Part shown: one piece after another, positions 35,518 to 43,848 of the stretch
Position numbering within the stretch: position 1 is the stretch's first letter
Layout of the letters: every line of letters begins with the position of its first letter
Assembly: GCA_035934015.1 (NCBI GenBank)
Contig: DASYYH010000027.1
Location: 186,001 to 250,000, forward strand
DNA from: Candidatus Acidiferrales bacterium
GTDB lineage: Bacteria > Acidobacteriota > Terriglobia > Acidiferrales > UBA7541
Direction of reading: 5' to 3'
Length of the DNA: 64,000 nucleotides
Program-made: the position numbers and the translations under genes
The notes under the pieces: model-generated
Told to the model about the DNA's origin: nothing
The model's database searches: none
Seen by the model: only the letters and a program-made list of their open reading frames with translations

Positions 35518-36825
35518 TTATGTGCCCACGATCTGGCGAATCAGCGAAGTTCGCTGTGGCGCTTCTGCGCCGATTGTGAAGCTCGATTCCAGCATCTGCA
35601 GCGCTGCGCCAAGCCGCTCCGCAGCGTTGTAATGCACGGTGCAAAGCGGCTCGCCTGCCTGAACCCTATCCCCGGCTTTCTTCTCAAGCACGATGCCAGC
35701 CGCCGGATCGATCGTATCGTCCATTTTTTCGCGTCCGCCGCCCAGTACGACGCTTGCTTGTCCGATTCTTTTGCATCCCATGCGCGTCACAAATCCGCCG
35801 TTCTTGGCCCGCACAACTTCCGTATTACGTGCTCGCGGCAGGCGCGCCAGGTCCTCCACGACGCGCTCATCGCCGCCCTGCTGCCCGACGACTCGCCGAA
35901 ATGTATCACGAGCCCGTCCGCTCGCAATCATTTCTTCTGCAAGACGCTTCCCTTCTGCGACGCTTGCTGCGCGCCCGCCAAGAAAAATCATCCAAGCCGC
36001 GAGTTCCAAGCAAAGCGTGCGCAGATCGTCCGGTCCGCGCCCGTGCAAAACATCGAGCGCTTCTTCGACCTCCAGCGCATTGCCGATTTTTCGCCCAAGA
36101 GGCTGACCCATCTCCGTAACCAGCGCCACGGCGCGCTTGCCCATGCCTTTTGCCGTATCAACGAGCAACTCCGCCAGCGCCGCGGCTTCGCTTTCGCTTT
36201 TCATGAACGCGCCGTCGCCGACCTTTACATCGAGAACCAGCGCATCAATTCCCTCTGCGAGCTTCTTGCTCATAATGGACCCACAGATCAGCGCCGGGCT
36301 CTCGACCGTCCCGGTAACATCTCGCAGCGCGTAAAGGCGTTTATCAGCGGGTGCGATTTCTGGCGTCTGGCCTCCAAACGCGCATCCGCAGGCCGCCAGC
36401 GATGTTCGAAACTCGGGGAGCGAGAGATTGACGCGAAATCCCGGAATCGATTCCAGCTTATCCAGAGTTCCGCCCGTATGTCCCAACCCTCGGCCGCTGA
36501 TCATGGGCACATACAATCCGGCCGCTGCGACCACAGGCGCGACGACCAAGGAGGTTTTGTCGCCAACGCCGCCGGTCGAGTGTTTATCAACCTTCGCCGC
36601 ACCAAGGGCGGAGAAATCCATCACTTCGCCCGACCGCAGCATTGCTTCCGTGAGCAAAGCGGTCTCCGCGCGCGACATGCCGCGGCACGTCACCGCCATC
36701 AGCCACGCTGCAAGCTGATAATCGGGCACAGTACCCCGCGCAGCGCCCTCGACAAGGAAATTGATTTCGTCGCGGGTCAGTTCCCCGCCGTCGCGTTTTT
36801 TGCGGATCAGATCAACTGCGCGCAT
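35518..36825 (-). CDS. Pyrimidine-nucleoside / thymidine phosphorylase
   Basis: Cleaves thymidine, deoxyuridine or uridine with phosphate. Starting at ATG 36825 gives 435 residues beginning MRAVDLIRKKRDGGELTRDE, the standard N-terminus; alternatives at 36849 (ATG) and 36855 extend it by 8-10 residues. The substrate loops are intact: KHSTGGVGDKTSLVVAP (about 75-91), MISGRGLGHTGGTLDKLESI (about 101-120) and VDVKVGDGAFM-like sequence (here LDVKVGDGAFMKSE). It overlaps the metallophosphoesterase gene by 14 bp, indicating co-translation. Whether it prefers thymidine (DeoA) or is a broad PyNP cannot be decided. Confidence 0.93.
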   Translation of the reverse strand: MRAVDLIRKKRDGGELTRDEINFLVEGAARGTVPDYQLAAWLMAVTCRGMSRAETALLTEAMLRSGEVMDFSALGAAKVDKHSTGGVGDKTSLVVAPVVAAAGLYVPMISGRGLGHTGGTLDKLESIPGFRVNLSLPEFRTSLAACGCAFGGQTPEIAPADKRLYALRDVTGTVESPALICGSIMSKKLAEGIDALVLDVKVGDGAFMKSESEAAALAELLVDTAKGMGKRAVALVTEMGQPLGRKIGNALEVEEALDVLHGRGPDDLRTLCLELAAWMIFLGGRAASVAEGKRLAEEMIASGRARDTFRRVVGQQGGDERVVEDLARLPRARNTEVVRAKNGGFVTRMGCKRIGQASVVLGGGREKMDDTIDPAAGIVLEKKAGDRVQAGEPLCTVHYNAAERLGAALQMLESSFTIGAEAPQRTSLIRQIVGT

Positions 36826-37771
36826 GAGGGCAGGCGGAATGCCAGCCATCAGCAATCGCGAGTCGGGCGGAAAGCTCCCGATGCGGTTCGAGGATCAGTC
36901 GAGGAATTTCGGAAGGACATCCATAACGCACCGGCAGGACTACCGTGCCAATGCCTCGGCTTACGTAAATCTGCGTTGCGCCCAGGGAATCGCGCCCCTT
37001 CTTGAATCGCATGCGCTCTTCGGAGCGTCCGTAGAGGCAGCCGACCAGCGGCAGGCGAATCTGCCCGCCGTGGGTGTGTCCAGAGAGCACCAGGCTGATT
37101 TTCATTTGCGCAGCGTCATCAATGATGCTCGGATTATGGGAAAGCAGGATCGTCGGATCTCCCTGCGGAATCCCGCGCATTGCCTTGGGCAAATCGGCGC
37201 GGTAATAAAAGTCATCGATTCCTGCCAGATAGCACCGCTGTCCCCGGCGTCTTAGAGATGTGTGCTGATTGCGCAGCACGTCAATTCCATGTCGTTCCAG
37301 GGCACTCGCGATTTCTTCCGGCCCGACGCGGAAATCGTGGTTTCCCAGCACGGCGTAGACGCCTTCACTGGCCCGTAACCCGCTCAGGATATCTGCAACT
37401 GGCTCGATGTAATTGCGCGACCGTGTAACAAAATCTCCGGTGATAGCCACCAAATCCGGCTCCAGCTCGTTGGTCATCTCCACGAGCGAGGCCAGTGCTT
37501 CCGCCGGAAAATACAACCCATAGTGGATGTCTGTCAGATGGACGATGCGGAAACCGCGGAATGCATCCGGCAGGCCCTCGAGGCTCATACGGTGCTCTGT
37601 GACTTCGAATCCGCCGCGAAACCGCAGGCGCCGCAGCTTGTGCATGCCATGCGACTGGCCCAGTGAATATTGCTCGATGCCACCGTTGTGCCACCGGCCG
37701 GCCAGCCGGTGCCACGGGTCAGCCAAATTAGGACGCCGCCTCGGTTGTTCTAGCGCGTGAGCGTAAGACAT
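36812..37771 (-). CDS. Calcineurin-like metallophosphoesterase
   Basis: Binuclear metal phosphohydrolase of 319 residues. The five motif blocks are in order: LTDIHYG (about 97-103), GDFV (about 132), LGNHDF (about 163), LSHNP (about 229) and SGHTHGGQ (about 250-257). The start ATG 37771 has a GAGGAGA ribosome site. The family includes UDP-2,3-diacylglucosamine hydrolase-like and YkuE-like membrane-lipid enzymes; no TM segment is seen here. Overlap with the pyrimidine phosphorylase start suggests it works with the salvage genes, possibly as a nucleotidase, which is inference only. Confidence 0.9.
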   Translation of the reverse strand: MSYAHALEQPRRRPNLADPWHRLAGRWHNGGIEQYSLGQSHGMHKLRRLRFRGGFEVTEHRMSLEGLPDAFRGFRIVHLTDIHYGLYFPAEALASLVEMTNELEPDLVAITGDFVTRSRNYIEPVADILSGLRASEGVYAVLGNHDFRVGPEEIASALERHGIDVLRNQHTSLRRRGQRCYLAGIDDFYYRADLPKAMRGIPQGDPTILLSHNPSIIDDAAQMKISLVLSGHTHGGQIRLPLVGCLYGRSEERMRFKKGRDSLGATQIYVSRGIGTVVLPVRYGCPSEIPRLILEPHRELSARLAIADGWHSACPHARS

Positions 37772-37944
37772 GCTCTCCTCAGAAAACTGCCGCGAACTTG
37801 CAGGCTACCACTCGTCAGTTGTGCTAGTAAAGGCGCAAATCCCTGCCGGCACACACAGGATTACCTGTACCTTGGTGCAACTTCTTTTGATTCGTTGCGG
37901 TTGCGAAAATACTTGCCAGGATCCGTTCCGGCCGACGTGGAAAC

Positions 37945-38781
37945 CTATCCCGGGACGAAGGTCCCCTCATCCGATTTCTTCGCGGCAATCTTGCAAGCGA
38001 GTTCGCGCATTTCTTCGTGTACCAGTCCATTCGATGCGAGGATTTCCCTCCCTCCCGGCGTGTACGGTCGCCCGGAAAAATCCGAGACTACACCTCCCGC
38101 TTCCTGTACCAGCAAAATCCCCGCAGCCGTATCCCACGGCTTTAGCCCAAACTCCCAGAAGCCATCGAAGTGACCGCACGCAACGGAACACAGGTCCAGC
38201 GCCGCCGCGCCGGCGCGCCTCACGCCATGCGAGCGGAGCGTGAACTCCCAATAGTAATCAATATTTGGATTCTGCACGCGCTTGTGCGTCGGGAATCCAG
38301 TGGCCACGAGGCTTTTCGCGAGCTTGTCCACGTTCGAAACGTGAATTTTCCTTTCGTTTCGATGGGCTCCCCCGCCACGCATCGCGGTAAAAATGTCTCG
38401 CGTCACTGGATTGCAAATTGCAGCAACAAGCGGCTGCCCCTCTTCGAAGAGGCCTATAGATACCGCAAAAACCGGATAGCCATGCGCGAAATTGGTCGTC
38501 CCATCGAGCGGGTCCACGTACCACTTATATCTCGCCGAGATATCGGGACCGGAGATGCCCCCTTCCTCGGCAATAATCGCATGCTGCGGGAAGTGCTTTC
38601 GCAGCCATTCGACGATCGCGGCTTCCGATTTCTTATCCGTCTCGGTCACCAGGTCCACTTCGGTCTTGTATGTGACGTTCTTCGGGCGATCCATGGCCTC
38701 GGCGATAATTGCTCCGCCGCGTTGGGCGGCCTCGACGGCAACCTCTAGAAATTCTCTGGCGCTGGTGCCTTCTTTGCTCAT
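37945..38781 (-). CDS. Inositol monophosphatase-family protein (SuhB-like)
   Basis: Lithium-sensitive sugar/inositol phosphatase family, 278 residues. Metal ligands are present: the EEGG segment (about 72), DPLDGTTNFAHG (about 92-103) and the C-terminal WDTAAGILLVQEAGG (about 222-236). SuhB-like proteins can dephosphorylate inositol phosphates or act on NADP/PAP, and E. coli SuhB also binds RNA polymerase; the exact substrate is not predictable. Its ATG overlaps the VWA stop (ATGA), so it is translated from the same transcript. A 173-bp gap without recognisable genes separates it from the metallophosphoesterase. Confidence 0.93.
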   Translation of the reverse strand: MSKEGTSAREFLEVAVEAAQRGGAIIAEAMDRPKNVTYKTEVDLVTETDKKSEAAIVEWLRKHFPQHAIIAEEGGISGPDISARYKWYVDPLDGTTNFAHGYPVFAVSIGLFEEGQPLVAAICNPVTRDIFTAMRGGGAHRNERKIHVSNVDKLAKSLVATGFPTHKRVQNPNIDYYWEFTLRSHGVRRAGAAALDLCSVACGHFDGFWEFGLKPWDTAAGILLVQEAGGVVSDFSGRPYTPGGREILASNGLVHEEMRELACKIAAKKSDEGTFVPG

Positions 38782-39710
38782 TCTTCTCCCGGCACTCCCG
38801 TAGCTAGATATCCCTGCCGGTAATGCAGGGTATACGGCCCTCCCGAAATCTCCAGTTCAATTCGGCAATACGTTCCCGGCTTTTCTTTCGGCACGGGATA
38901 ATAGCTCAGCAAGTACTGCGTGCGCAGCTCACGGCTGATCTGCTCGAACATCGCATCCAGTTGGCTCATTGCATCTGCGTAATAGACGGCTCCGCCAGTC
39001 GACTGGATAATTGTTTCGATAGCGTGTTCTCCAGCCGTGTTCCTGCCATTCTCATTTTTCACCGCCCGTATGAGAATCGTATACAGCAGCGCTTCGGACT
39101 GGATCGCTGCCTGCCGTGCCTCCTCATAGGAGGAGCGGCTCGTCGTCTCTCCAGCGTCCGTCACGAGCACGATGACGCGCCGCCGGTCTCGCGGCAATCT
39201 TTCAAGCTCTTGCGATCCCAGCACAATCGCATCGAAAAGCGAAGTTCCTCCGCCCGGGGAGATCTTTTGCGCCGCTGCTTGCAATTTCAAAATATTCGAG
39301 GAAAAACCGGCCGAAAGCTCCGTCACATCGTCGGAGAATTCGAAGACCCCAAGCACATCGCCGGGGCGCACGACGAGTTTGATAAACCGCGCTGCTGCCT
39401 CATTCTCAAATTTCATCTCCATGGTCGTGCTCATGCTCGAATCCACCATGAGCGACAATTCGAGCGGCCGGTTTGTCTGCGTCTCGAATCTTGCGATTTT
39501 CTGCTCGACGCCATTTTCGTCGAGCTTGAATGCCGATTCCGGCAAATCCGCGACGGGCTTGCCGGTGGAATCGAGGACGGTCGCCGGGACGCTCACCAAA
39601 TCCGTCTCCACGCGAATTCGTCCGTCCGTTTGCGCCTTGGCTGCCGGCACAAAGGCAAGCACCAAAGAAACGGCCACGCAGGCCGCCACAATTGACGTCA
39701 GCCGGTTCAT
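38778..39710 (-). CDS. Secreted VWFA-domain protein (acidobacterial VWFA-related type)
   Basis: A 310-residue exported protein with a signal peptide (SIVAACVAVSLVLAFVPAAKA). A beta-strand-rich N-terminal part is followed by a von Willebrand A domain whose MIDAS motif DSSMS is near residue 92-96; the threonine and aspartate of the other MIDAS loops lie near SPGGGTSLFDAI and VLVTDAGE. This combination is typical of the VWFA-related acidobacterial family. A metal-dependent protein-binding role in the periplasm is inferred. It starts directly at the moaE stop and overlaps suhB by 4 bp, so the moaD-moaE-VWA-suhB genes share one transcript. Confidence 0.9.
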   Translation of the reverse strand: MNRLTSIVAACVAVSLVLAFVPAAKAQTDGRIRVETDLVSVPATVLDSTGKPVADLPESAFKLDENGVEQKIARFETQTNRPLELSLMVDSSMSTTMEMKFENEAAARFIKLVVRPGDVLGVFEFSDDVTELSAGFSSNILKLQAAAQKISPGGGTSLFDAIVLGSQELERLPRDRRRVIVLVTDAGETTSRSSYEEARQAAIQSEALLYTILIRAVKNENGRNTAGEHAIETIIQSTGGAVYYADAMSQLDAMFEQISRELRTQYLLSYYPVPKEKPGTYCRIELEISGGPYTLHYRQGYLATGVPGEE

Positions 39711-40151
39711 TTATTGTGTAGATGTGTTCTCGGGAGAAAAGGCTTCCGCGGAGACTTTCGCACCTTCCGCCCAAACGCCGCCGTCTGCGAAATACTCCTT
39801 CTTCCAGATCGGCACGACCCGCTTCAGCGTATCGATTCCATATCGGCAGGCATCGAATGCTGCTCCCCGATGGGCCGCGCTTACGGCAACCAGCACACTG
39901 GTCTCCCCGATCTCGAGCCGCCCGAGCCTGTGCACCATCGCCAGCCCGTCAATGGCAAACCGTTCTTTCATCTGCGCGCCGATCTCCCGCATTTTCGCCA
40001 GCGCCATCGCTTCGTAGGCTTCATATTCGAGATAAAGTGTCTGCTTGCCGCGCGAATGATTTCGCACGATGCCCTCGAACAGAGCCAGCGCGCCATCTTC
40101 TGGCCGCTTCAACTTTGCCGCGACTTCGCTGGTCGCGATCTTCTCGCGCAC
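39711..40151 (-). CDS. moaE: Molybdopterin synthase catalytic subunit MoaE
   Basis: Large subunit of MPT synthase, which adds sulfur from MoaD thiocarboxylate to precursor Z. GTG 40151 gives 146 residues. Signatures are GALALFEGIVRNHSRGK, LEYEAYEAMA, HRLGRLEIGE and the catalytic-lysine block RVVPIWKKEYFADGGVW. The frame upstream remains open to the moaD stop, reading KISEEIYRIV, so the exact start could be a little earlier. It continues directly into the VWA gene. MoaD and MoaE together imply molybdenum-cofactor synthesis in this organism. Confidence 0.94.
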   Translation of the reverse strand: MREKIATSEVAAKLKRPEDGALALFEGIVRNHSRGKQTLYLEYEAYEAMALAKMREIGAQMKERFAIDGLAMVHRLGRLEIGETSVLVAVSAAHRGAAFDACRYGIDTLKRVVPIWKKEYFADGGVWAEGAKVSAEAFSPENTSTQ

Positions 40152-40184
40152 GATCCGGTAGATTTCTTCGCTGATTTTCGACTC

Positions 40185-40430
40185 CTATCCCCCGCTCACT
40201 GGCGGTAACAACGCGACTTCATCTCCCGGGCGCAGCACGGCGCTCCAATGGGCATATTCTCGATTGACCGCCGGCGCCACGGAGTCGCGGAACCCCTTCA
40301 GCCGCGGAAATCGCTGCGCATAGATCGAGAACAAGTCCTCCACGCTCGCGCCTTCGGAAGCCTCCAACGTCGCTTCTTCTGTGCCCACGATCTCCTTCAA
40401 TTGTCCGAAGAAAAGCACGCGCACCTGCAT
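40185..40430 (-). CDS. moaD: Molybdopterin synthase sulfur carrier subunit MoaD
   Basis: Ubiquitin-fold sulfur carrier of 81 residues. It begins VRVLFFGQLKEIVG and ends in the required diglycine (LPPVSGG), which is adenylated and thiocarboxylated by MoeB-type enzymes. It heads the minus-strand run and is in the same frame as moaE, separated only by a TAG stop and 11 codons. MoaD and MoaE are known to be fused in some bacteria, so this could be an early split or pre-fusion form. Confidence 0.93.
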   Translation of the reverse strand: MQVRVLFFGQLKEIVGTEEATLEASEGASVEDLFSIYAQRFPRLKGFRDSVAPAVNREYAHWSAVLRPGDEVALLPPVSGG

Positions 40431-40505
40431 GTTTCTATTCTATCCCTCAAAGCACGCTCTCGCTATCTTTCCCGACCCGCGCTTTTTTCCGCATGAGTGC
40501 CGTCC

Positions 40506-40534
40506 TTGACGCTCCTGCCATCTCCACGTAGTTT
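40506..40534 (+). promoter_or_regulatory. Candidate promoter of the TIGR01777-type epimerase gene
   Basis: TTGACG (40506-40511), 17-bp spacer, TAGTTT (40529-40534). The -10 box matches consensus at only three positions. Confidence 0.35.
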
Positions 40535-40580
40535 AGAAGTGCTCGATCGCTGAACCCCGGATTTGCCAAAGGAGCTTTGC

Positions 40581-41489
40581 GTGAAAATCATCATCTCGGG
40601 TTCGTCCGGACTCATTGGCAGCACGCTCGTCGATGCTCTTCGCTCCGATAATCATCAGATTGCGCGCCTCGTCCGTTCTGGTTCGCCATCGCAGCCTGGT
40701 CCTGCTTCGGAAAGCATTCGCTGGGAGCCGCCGGCCGGCTCGATCGATCTCGCCGCCATGGAAGGCGCGGACGCTATCGTTCATCTCGCTGGCGCTTCGA
40801 TCGGCGACGGCCGCTGGACCTCCGCCCGCAAGGAAATTCTTCGTCGCAGCCGTGTCGACGCGACACACCATCTTGTCGGCGGCCTGAGAAAGCTGCAGCG
40901 CAAGCCGCGCGTCCTCGTTTCCGCGTCCGCGGTCGGCTTTTACGGCGACCGCGGCGACGAAACTCTCACCGAATCTTCCGGACCGGGCAATGACTTCCTC
41001 GCTCAGATTTGCCGCGGCTGGGAATCTGAAGTCGCGCAAGCAGAAGAGTCGGGTATTCGCACAGTTTCACTCCGTTTCGGTGTGATCTTGGCCGAAAAAG
41101 GCGGCGCGCTTAAGCGCATGCTTCCTCCGTTTCGTCTTGGCGTCGGTGGACGCCTGGGCAACGGCCGCCAGTGGATGAGCTGGCTCACGCTTGACGAAGC
41201 CGTCTCCATCATTCGCTATTCCATCGATAAGGATTCTCTGCATGGCCCGGTGAACGCCGTTTCCCCCAATCCAGTCACGAATTCTCGTTTCACTAGCACA
41301 CTGGCCAGTGCATTGCGCCGCCCAGCTATCTTTCCTGCGCCGCGCGCGATTCTTCGCTTGGCGCTCGGCGAAATGGCTGATGCCCTGCTCTTTTCCAGCC
41401 AGCGCGTCATTCCCCAGAATCTGCGATCCAGCGGCTATCAATTTCGCCATTCGGATTTGAGAGAAGCACTTCGATCCCTGTTTCACTAG
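40581..41489 (+). CDS. TIGR01777-family NAD-dependent epimerase/dehydratase-like protein
   Basis: Rossmann-fold protein of 302 residues; GTG 40581 is chosen because AAGGAG lies 7 bases upstream and the protein then starts VKIIISGSSGLIGSTL, the family N-terminus. Other signatures are DAIVHLAGASIGDGRW, VSASAVGFYGDRGDETLTE and GGRLGNGRQWMSWLTLDE. The family resembles extended SDRs and is often annotated as epimerase or SulA-like, without a known substrate. It is divergent from moaD and about 130 bp before the FecR-like gene. Confidence 0.92.
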   Translation: MKIIISGSSGLIGSTLVDALRSDNHQIARLVRSGSPSQPGPASESIRWEPPAGSIDLAAMEGADAIVHLAGASIGDGRWTSARKEILRRSRVDATHHLVGGLRKLQRKPRVLVSASAVGFYGDRGDETLTESSGPGNDFLAQICRGWESEVAQAEESGIRTVSLRFGVILAEKGGALKRMLPPFRLGVGGRLGNGRQWMSWLTLDEAVSIIRYSIDKDSLHGPVNAVSPNPVTNSRFTSTLASALRRPAIFPAPRAILRLALGEMADALLFSSQRVIPQNLRSSGYQFRHSDLREALRSLFH

Positions 41490-41534
41490 ATTTTTTCGCG
41501 CGCCGGATGACTCGCTGTTTTTTAATTGTTCCCG

Positions 41535-41562
41535 TTGACATCGTCGCGCATTTTGTTAGCCT
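41535..41562 (+). promoter_or_regulatory. Candidate promoter of the FecR-like gene
   Basis: A perfect TTGACA (41535-41540) is followed after 16 bp by TAGCCT (41557-41562), a weak -10. Confidence 0.4.
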
Positions 41563-41619
41563 TTAACCAGCCCGGCGAGATGAATTTCACTTGGCTCATG
41601 GCGTCTCGGAGTAGGCGGA

Positions 41620-42363
41620 ATGCGTAAGCCGGCAAGTTCTTCTGCTGATGTTTTGAAGGTCGTTCGCCAAGCTCTCTCCATCGGAATCGCCGCCCTCGTT
41701 GCTGTTCCTCTTTGGGGAAGTCCCGCCGTCATCGGAACAGTTACAAATAGCCAATCTGCATCGGTTCGCGGCATTTCGCTCGTTGAAGGCACGAACATCT
41801 ACGACGGCGACATCGTTCAAACCAGCGAAAAAGGCGATGCTTGGTTGGCTTTGTCGGGTGGCGCGGGTATTCTTCTCGGGCAAGACACGCAAGTTCAGCT
41901 TAGTGAAGACCGCATTTCGACTCCGAATACCCCAGATGCTCCCATCGATTTCGATGTGTCCCAAGGCACCGTCAAATTCCGCAGTACGGCGCAAACGATG
42001 GTTGAAGGTTTACTCTACGATGCCACGATTCGCCCGGCGAATTCGCCCGAGGCTTCCGGATACGTTTATTTTACGTCGCCAACTTCAGCGATCATTGGCT
42101 CCGAAAAGGGTGATCTCCTCGTCACCACCGAACACGACGGCGCGACGCGCCTGATCCCTTCGGGCTCCGCAATCGCCGTGGACATGATTCCTTCCGAGCA
42201 GAATCAGGACCAGAATCCCAATCAGAATCGTTCTGCGAGGCGCCGCAAGGGTTTAATCGTTATCTTTGCCGCCGCTAGCATTGGTGCGATAACCATCGTG
42301 GCAATCATCCTAAATCACCACGAACGCCATCACGTAAGCCCGTCGAGCTTTCCGGGCCCGTAA
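41620..42363 (+). CDS. FecR-like exported protein with C-terminal membrane anchor
   Basis: A 247-residue protein. A hydrophobic N-terminal segment (ALSIGIAALVAVPLWG) is followed by a FecR-like beta domain: QSASVRGISLVEGTNIYDGD, then DTQVQLSEDRIST and SQGTVKFRS, the usual pattern of FecR domains. A second similar strand block follows. A Gln/Asn-rich stretch (QNQDQNPNQN) and a C-terminal TM helix (LIVIFAAASIGAITIVAIIL) with a His-rich tail end it. FecR domains relay outer-membrane signals to anti-sigma/sigma systems, but no sigma gene is adjacent; the ECF pair at 43.0-44.4 kb is close. Its role is unknown. Confidence 0.8.
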   Translation: MRKPASSSADVLKVVRQALSIGIAALVAVPLWGSPAVIGTVTNSQSASVRGISLVEGTNIYDGDIVQTSEKGDAWLALSGGAGILLGQDTQVQLSEDRISTPNTPDAPIDFDVSQGTVKFRSTAQTMVEGLLYDATIRPANSPEASGYVYFTSPTSAIIGSEKGDLLVTTEHDGATRLIPSGSAIAVDMIPSEQNQDQNPNQNRSARRRKGLIVIFAAASIGAITIVAIILNHHERHHVSPSSFPGP

Positions 42364-42399
42364 TTGGTAACTGTTCGAAAAGAGCTTTGCCGAAATAAA

Positions 42400-42430
42400 A
42401 AAAGGCGCTTCTTTATTGGAAGCGCCTTTT
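42400..42430 (+). terminator. Bidirectional terminator between the FecR-like and secreted 186-residue genes
   Basis: A perfect 12-bp stem AAAAGGCGCTTC (42400-42411) with GAAGCGCCTTTT (42419-42430) and a 7-nt loop. The T tract follows on the plus strand, and the A run before it gives a T tract on the minus strand. It sits exactly between two convergent genes. Confidence 0.85.
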
Positions 42431-42459
42431 CTTGTCGCAGAGAGTTTTCTTCCGAACCG

Positions 42460-43020
42460 TTATTTCACAACGTGTAGTGTCACCATAACTTTCAGCACAT
42501 GGCCATTGAACGGATCCGTGGCCGAGGTCCCCTCTGCCGTTTCGCCATCGTGTAATTTCAGACTGAAATGCGCATTAAAATTGCGTATCACCGGATATCC
42601 ACCCACGGCCTGAAGGATTTGATCGGTCTTGCCTTGGGTGTTGTCCGTGGCATAAACGGACGACCGATCGATGTTCACCAGCAAATCGTATGAATCGTCC
42701 GCGAGAATCAATGGCGTGCAGTCGATGCCTGTTCCGACATCCTGGTAGGAAATATCATTGCCCCGGGAAATCGGAACTCGGACCCCCATCCTCAGCTGCC
42801 CCATCTGGCGGCCTCTTCCTGCCGGTAGCGCCTCGACATACATCGTGTAAGGCATGCTGCTGATTTTCTGCTCGCCATTATATTCCGTGAGCAGAAAGTC
42901 GACTCGCAGATGCTTCGCAACCTCCTCGCTTGAACTCTTCGCTTGATCCTGTGCTCGCACCGCTGCTGGTATCATCGCCAGGCACATCAGGAATCCGAAT
43001 ATTCGCCTTCCAAGCTTCAT
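42460..43020 (-). CDS. Secreted protein of unknown function (186 residues)
   Basis: A signal peptide (RRIFGFLMCLAMIPAAVRAQ) precedes a beta-rich, cysteine-poor domain without membrane segments. Segments such as RVDFLLTEYNGEQKISSMPY, RMGVRVPISRGNDISYQDVG and HFSLKLHDGETAEG suggest a small outer-membrane or periplasmic beta structure. I do not recognise the family. It lies downstream of the ECF/anti-sigma pair with a 27-bp gap and its own ribosome site (AAAAGGAGCG), so it is likely the third gene of that unit. A strong terminator follows. Confidence 0.8.
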   Translation of the reverse strand: MKLGRRIFGFLMCLAMIPAAVRAQDQAKSSSEEVAKHLRVDFLLTEYNGEQKISSMPYTMYVEALPAGRGRQMGQLRMGVRVPISRGNDISYQDVGTGIDCTPLILADDSYDLLVNIDRSSVYATDNTQGKTDQILQAVGGYPVIRNFNAHFSLKLHDGETAEGTSATDPFNGHVLKVMVTLHVVK

Positions 43021-43047
43021 CGTTCGCTCCTTTTGGGGTTTCCGCGT

Positions 43048-43848
43048 CTATCGATTGTCGCCATCCACAAACTTGGGATTCGCATCATTCACGCCGCCTC
43101 CGGCCGTTGCGCCGCCTTCCTTGGTCGCATCGAGCGGCGCGATCTCAAGCGGCTTGATCTCCAAAGGCTGATCGGATTGCGTTCGCTTCAGTCCTGCGAC
43201 AATCGTCGCTCCATTCGCTCCTTGCGCGCTTTTCAACATCGCCGCCAGCTTCATCACCAACTGCATCTCTCCTAATGGCACGAGCACTTCCGGCTCGCGT
43301 TTTCCATTCTGCGTCCTGCGCACTGCAATTCGCCGGCCGCCGGCAATCACCGCCTCTGTTCGTGCGCCGGGGATTTTCGATGTTTCGCTGGATTGAATCG
43401 CCGCCGGAACCGACGGCCACCTCGCCGGCTCATTCTTTGCTGCGACCCGTACTCTTTCTCCTGCGGCAGGAAAAGTTCGTTCTTGTCTTCGCATTGCCCA
43501 CGTCACCGCTGCTAAGACCATCGCCGCGCATGCCGCGATTGCAAGCCATCGCGGCGCCATCGCACTTTTCGCCGTCCCTTCTTCCGCTATCCTTTGCCAC
43601 ACGACGCGAAGCAAATCCGCCGATGGTTCACCCGCCACTTCACTCGCCACGCCCTTGTCAATTTCTCCCAACAGCATCTTCGCGCGCCGCAATTCCTCGC
43701 TGCATGTTGGGCATTTCTGAACGTGCATCTCAAAATCCGTGCGCTGCCTCGCTGCCATTCCATCCGTCGCCGCTTCGATCATCACAGCTCGATACTTTTC
43801 ACAGTCCGCGACCACGCCTCTCAACGCATTGTTTACCTGCCGCCTCAT
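43048..43848 (-). CDS. Anti-sigma factor with zinc-binding ZAS motif
   Basis: A 266-residue membrane anti-sigma factor. The cytoplasmic ZAS domain has His42, Cys46 and Cys49 (HVQKCPTC), the HxxxCxxC signature that binds ECF sigma factors. One TM helix follows near residue 97-115 (WLAIAACAAMVLAAVTWAM), then a periplasmic tail with an Arg/Glu-rich segment and a C-terminal Asn/Gly region. Its ATG overlaps the sigma gene stop (ATGA), the classic arrangement. Proteolysis by a site-2 protease could release the sigma factor; an M50 protease is encoded at 11.4 kb, but a link is speculation. Confidence 0.9.
   Translation of the reverse strand: MRRQVNNALRGVVADCEKYRAVMIEAATDGMAARQRTDFEMHVQKCPTCSEELRRAKMLLGEIDKGVASEVAGEPSADLLRVVWQRIAEEGTAKSAMAPRWLAIAACAAMVLAAVTWAMRRQERTFPAAGERVRVAAKNEPARWPSVPAAIQSSETSKIPGARTEAVIAGGRRIAVRRTQNGKREPEVLVPLGEMQLVMKLAAMLKSAQGANGATIVAGLKRTQSDQPLEIKPLEIAPLDATKEGGATAGGGVNDANPKFVDGDNR

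Noticed and set aside
35440-37005. A 521-codon plus-strand frame antisense to the pyrimidine phosphorylase gene
   Set aside because: Arg/Ser-rich shadow frame created by the high third-position GC of the true gene.
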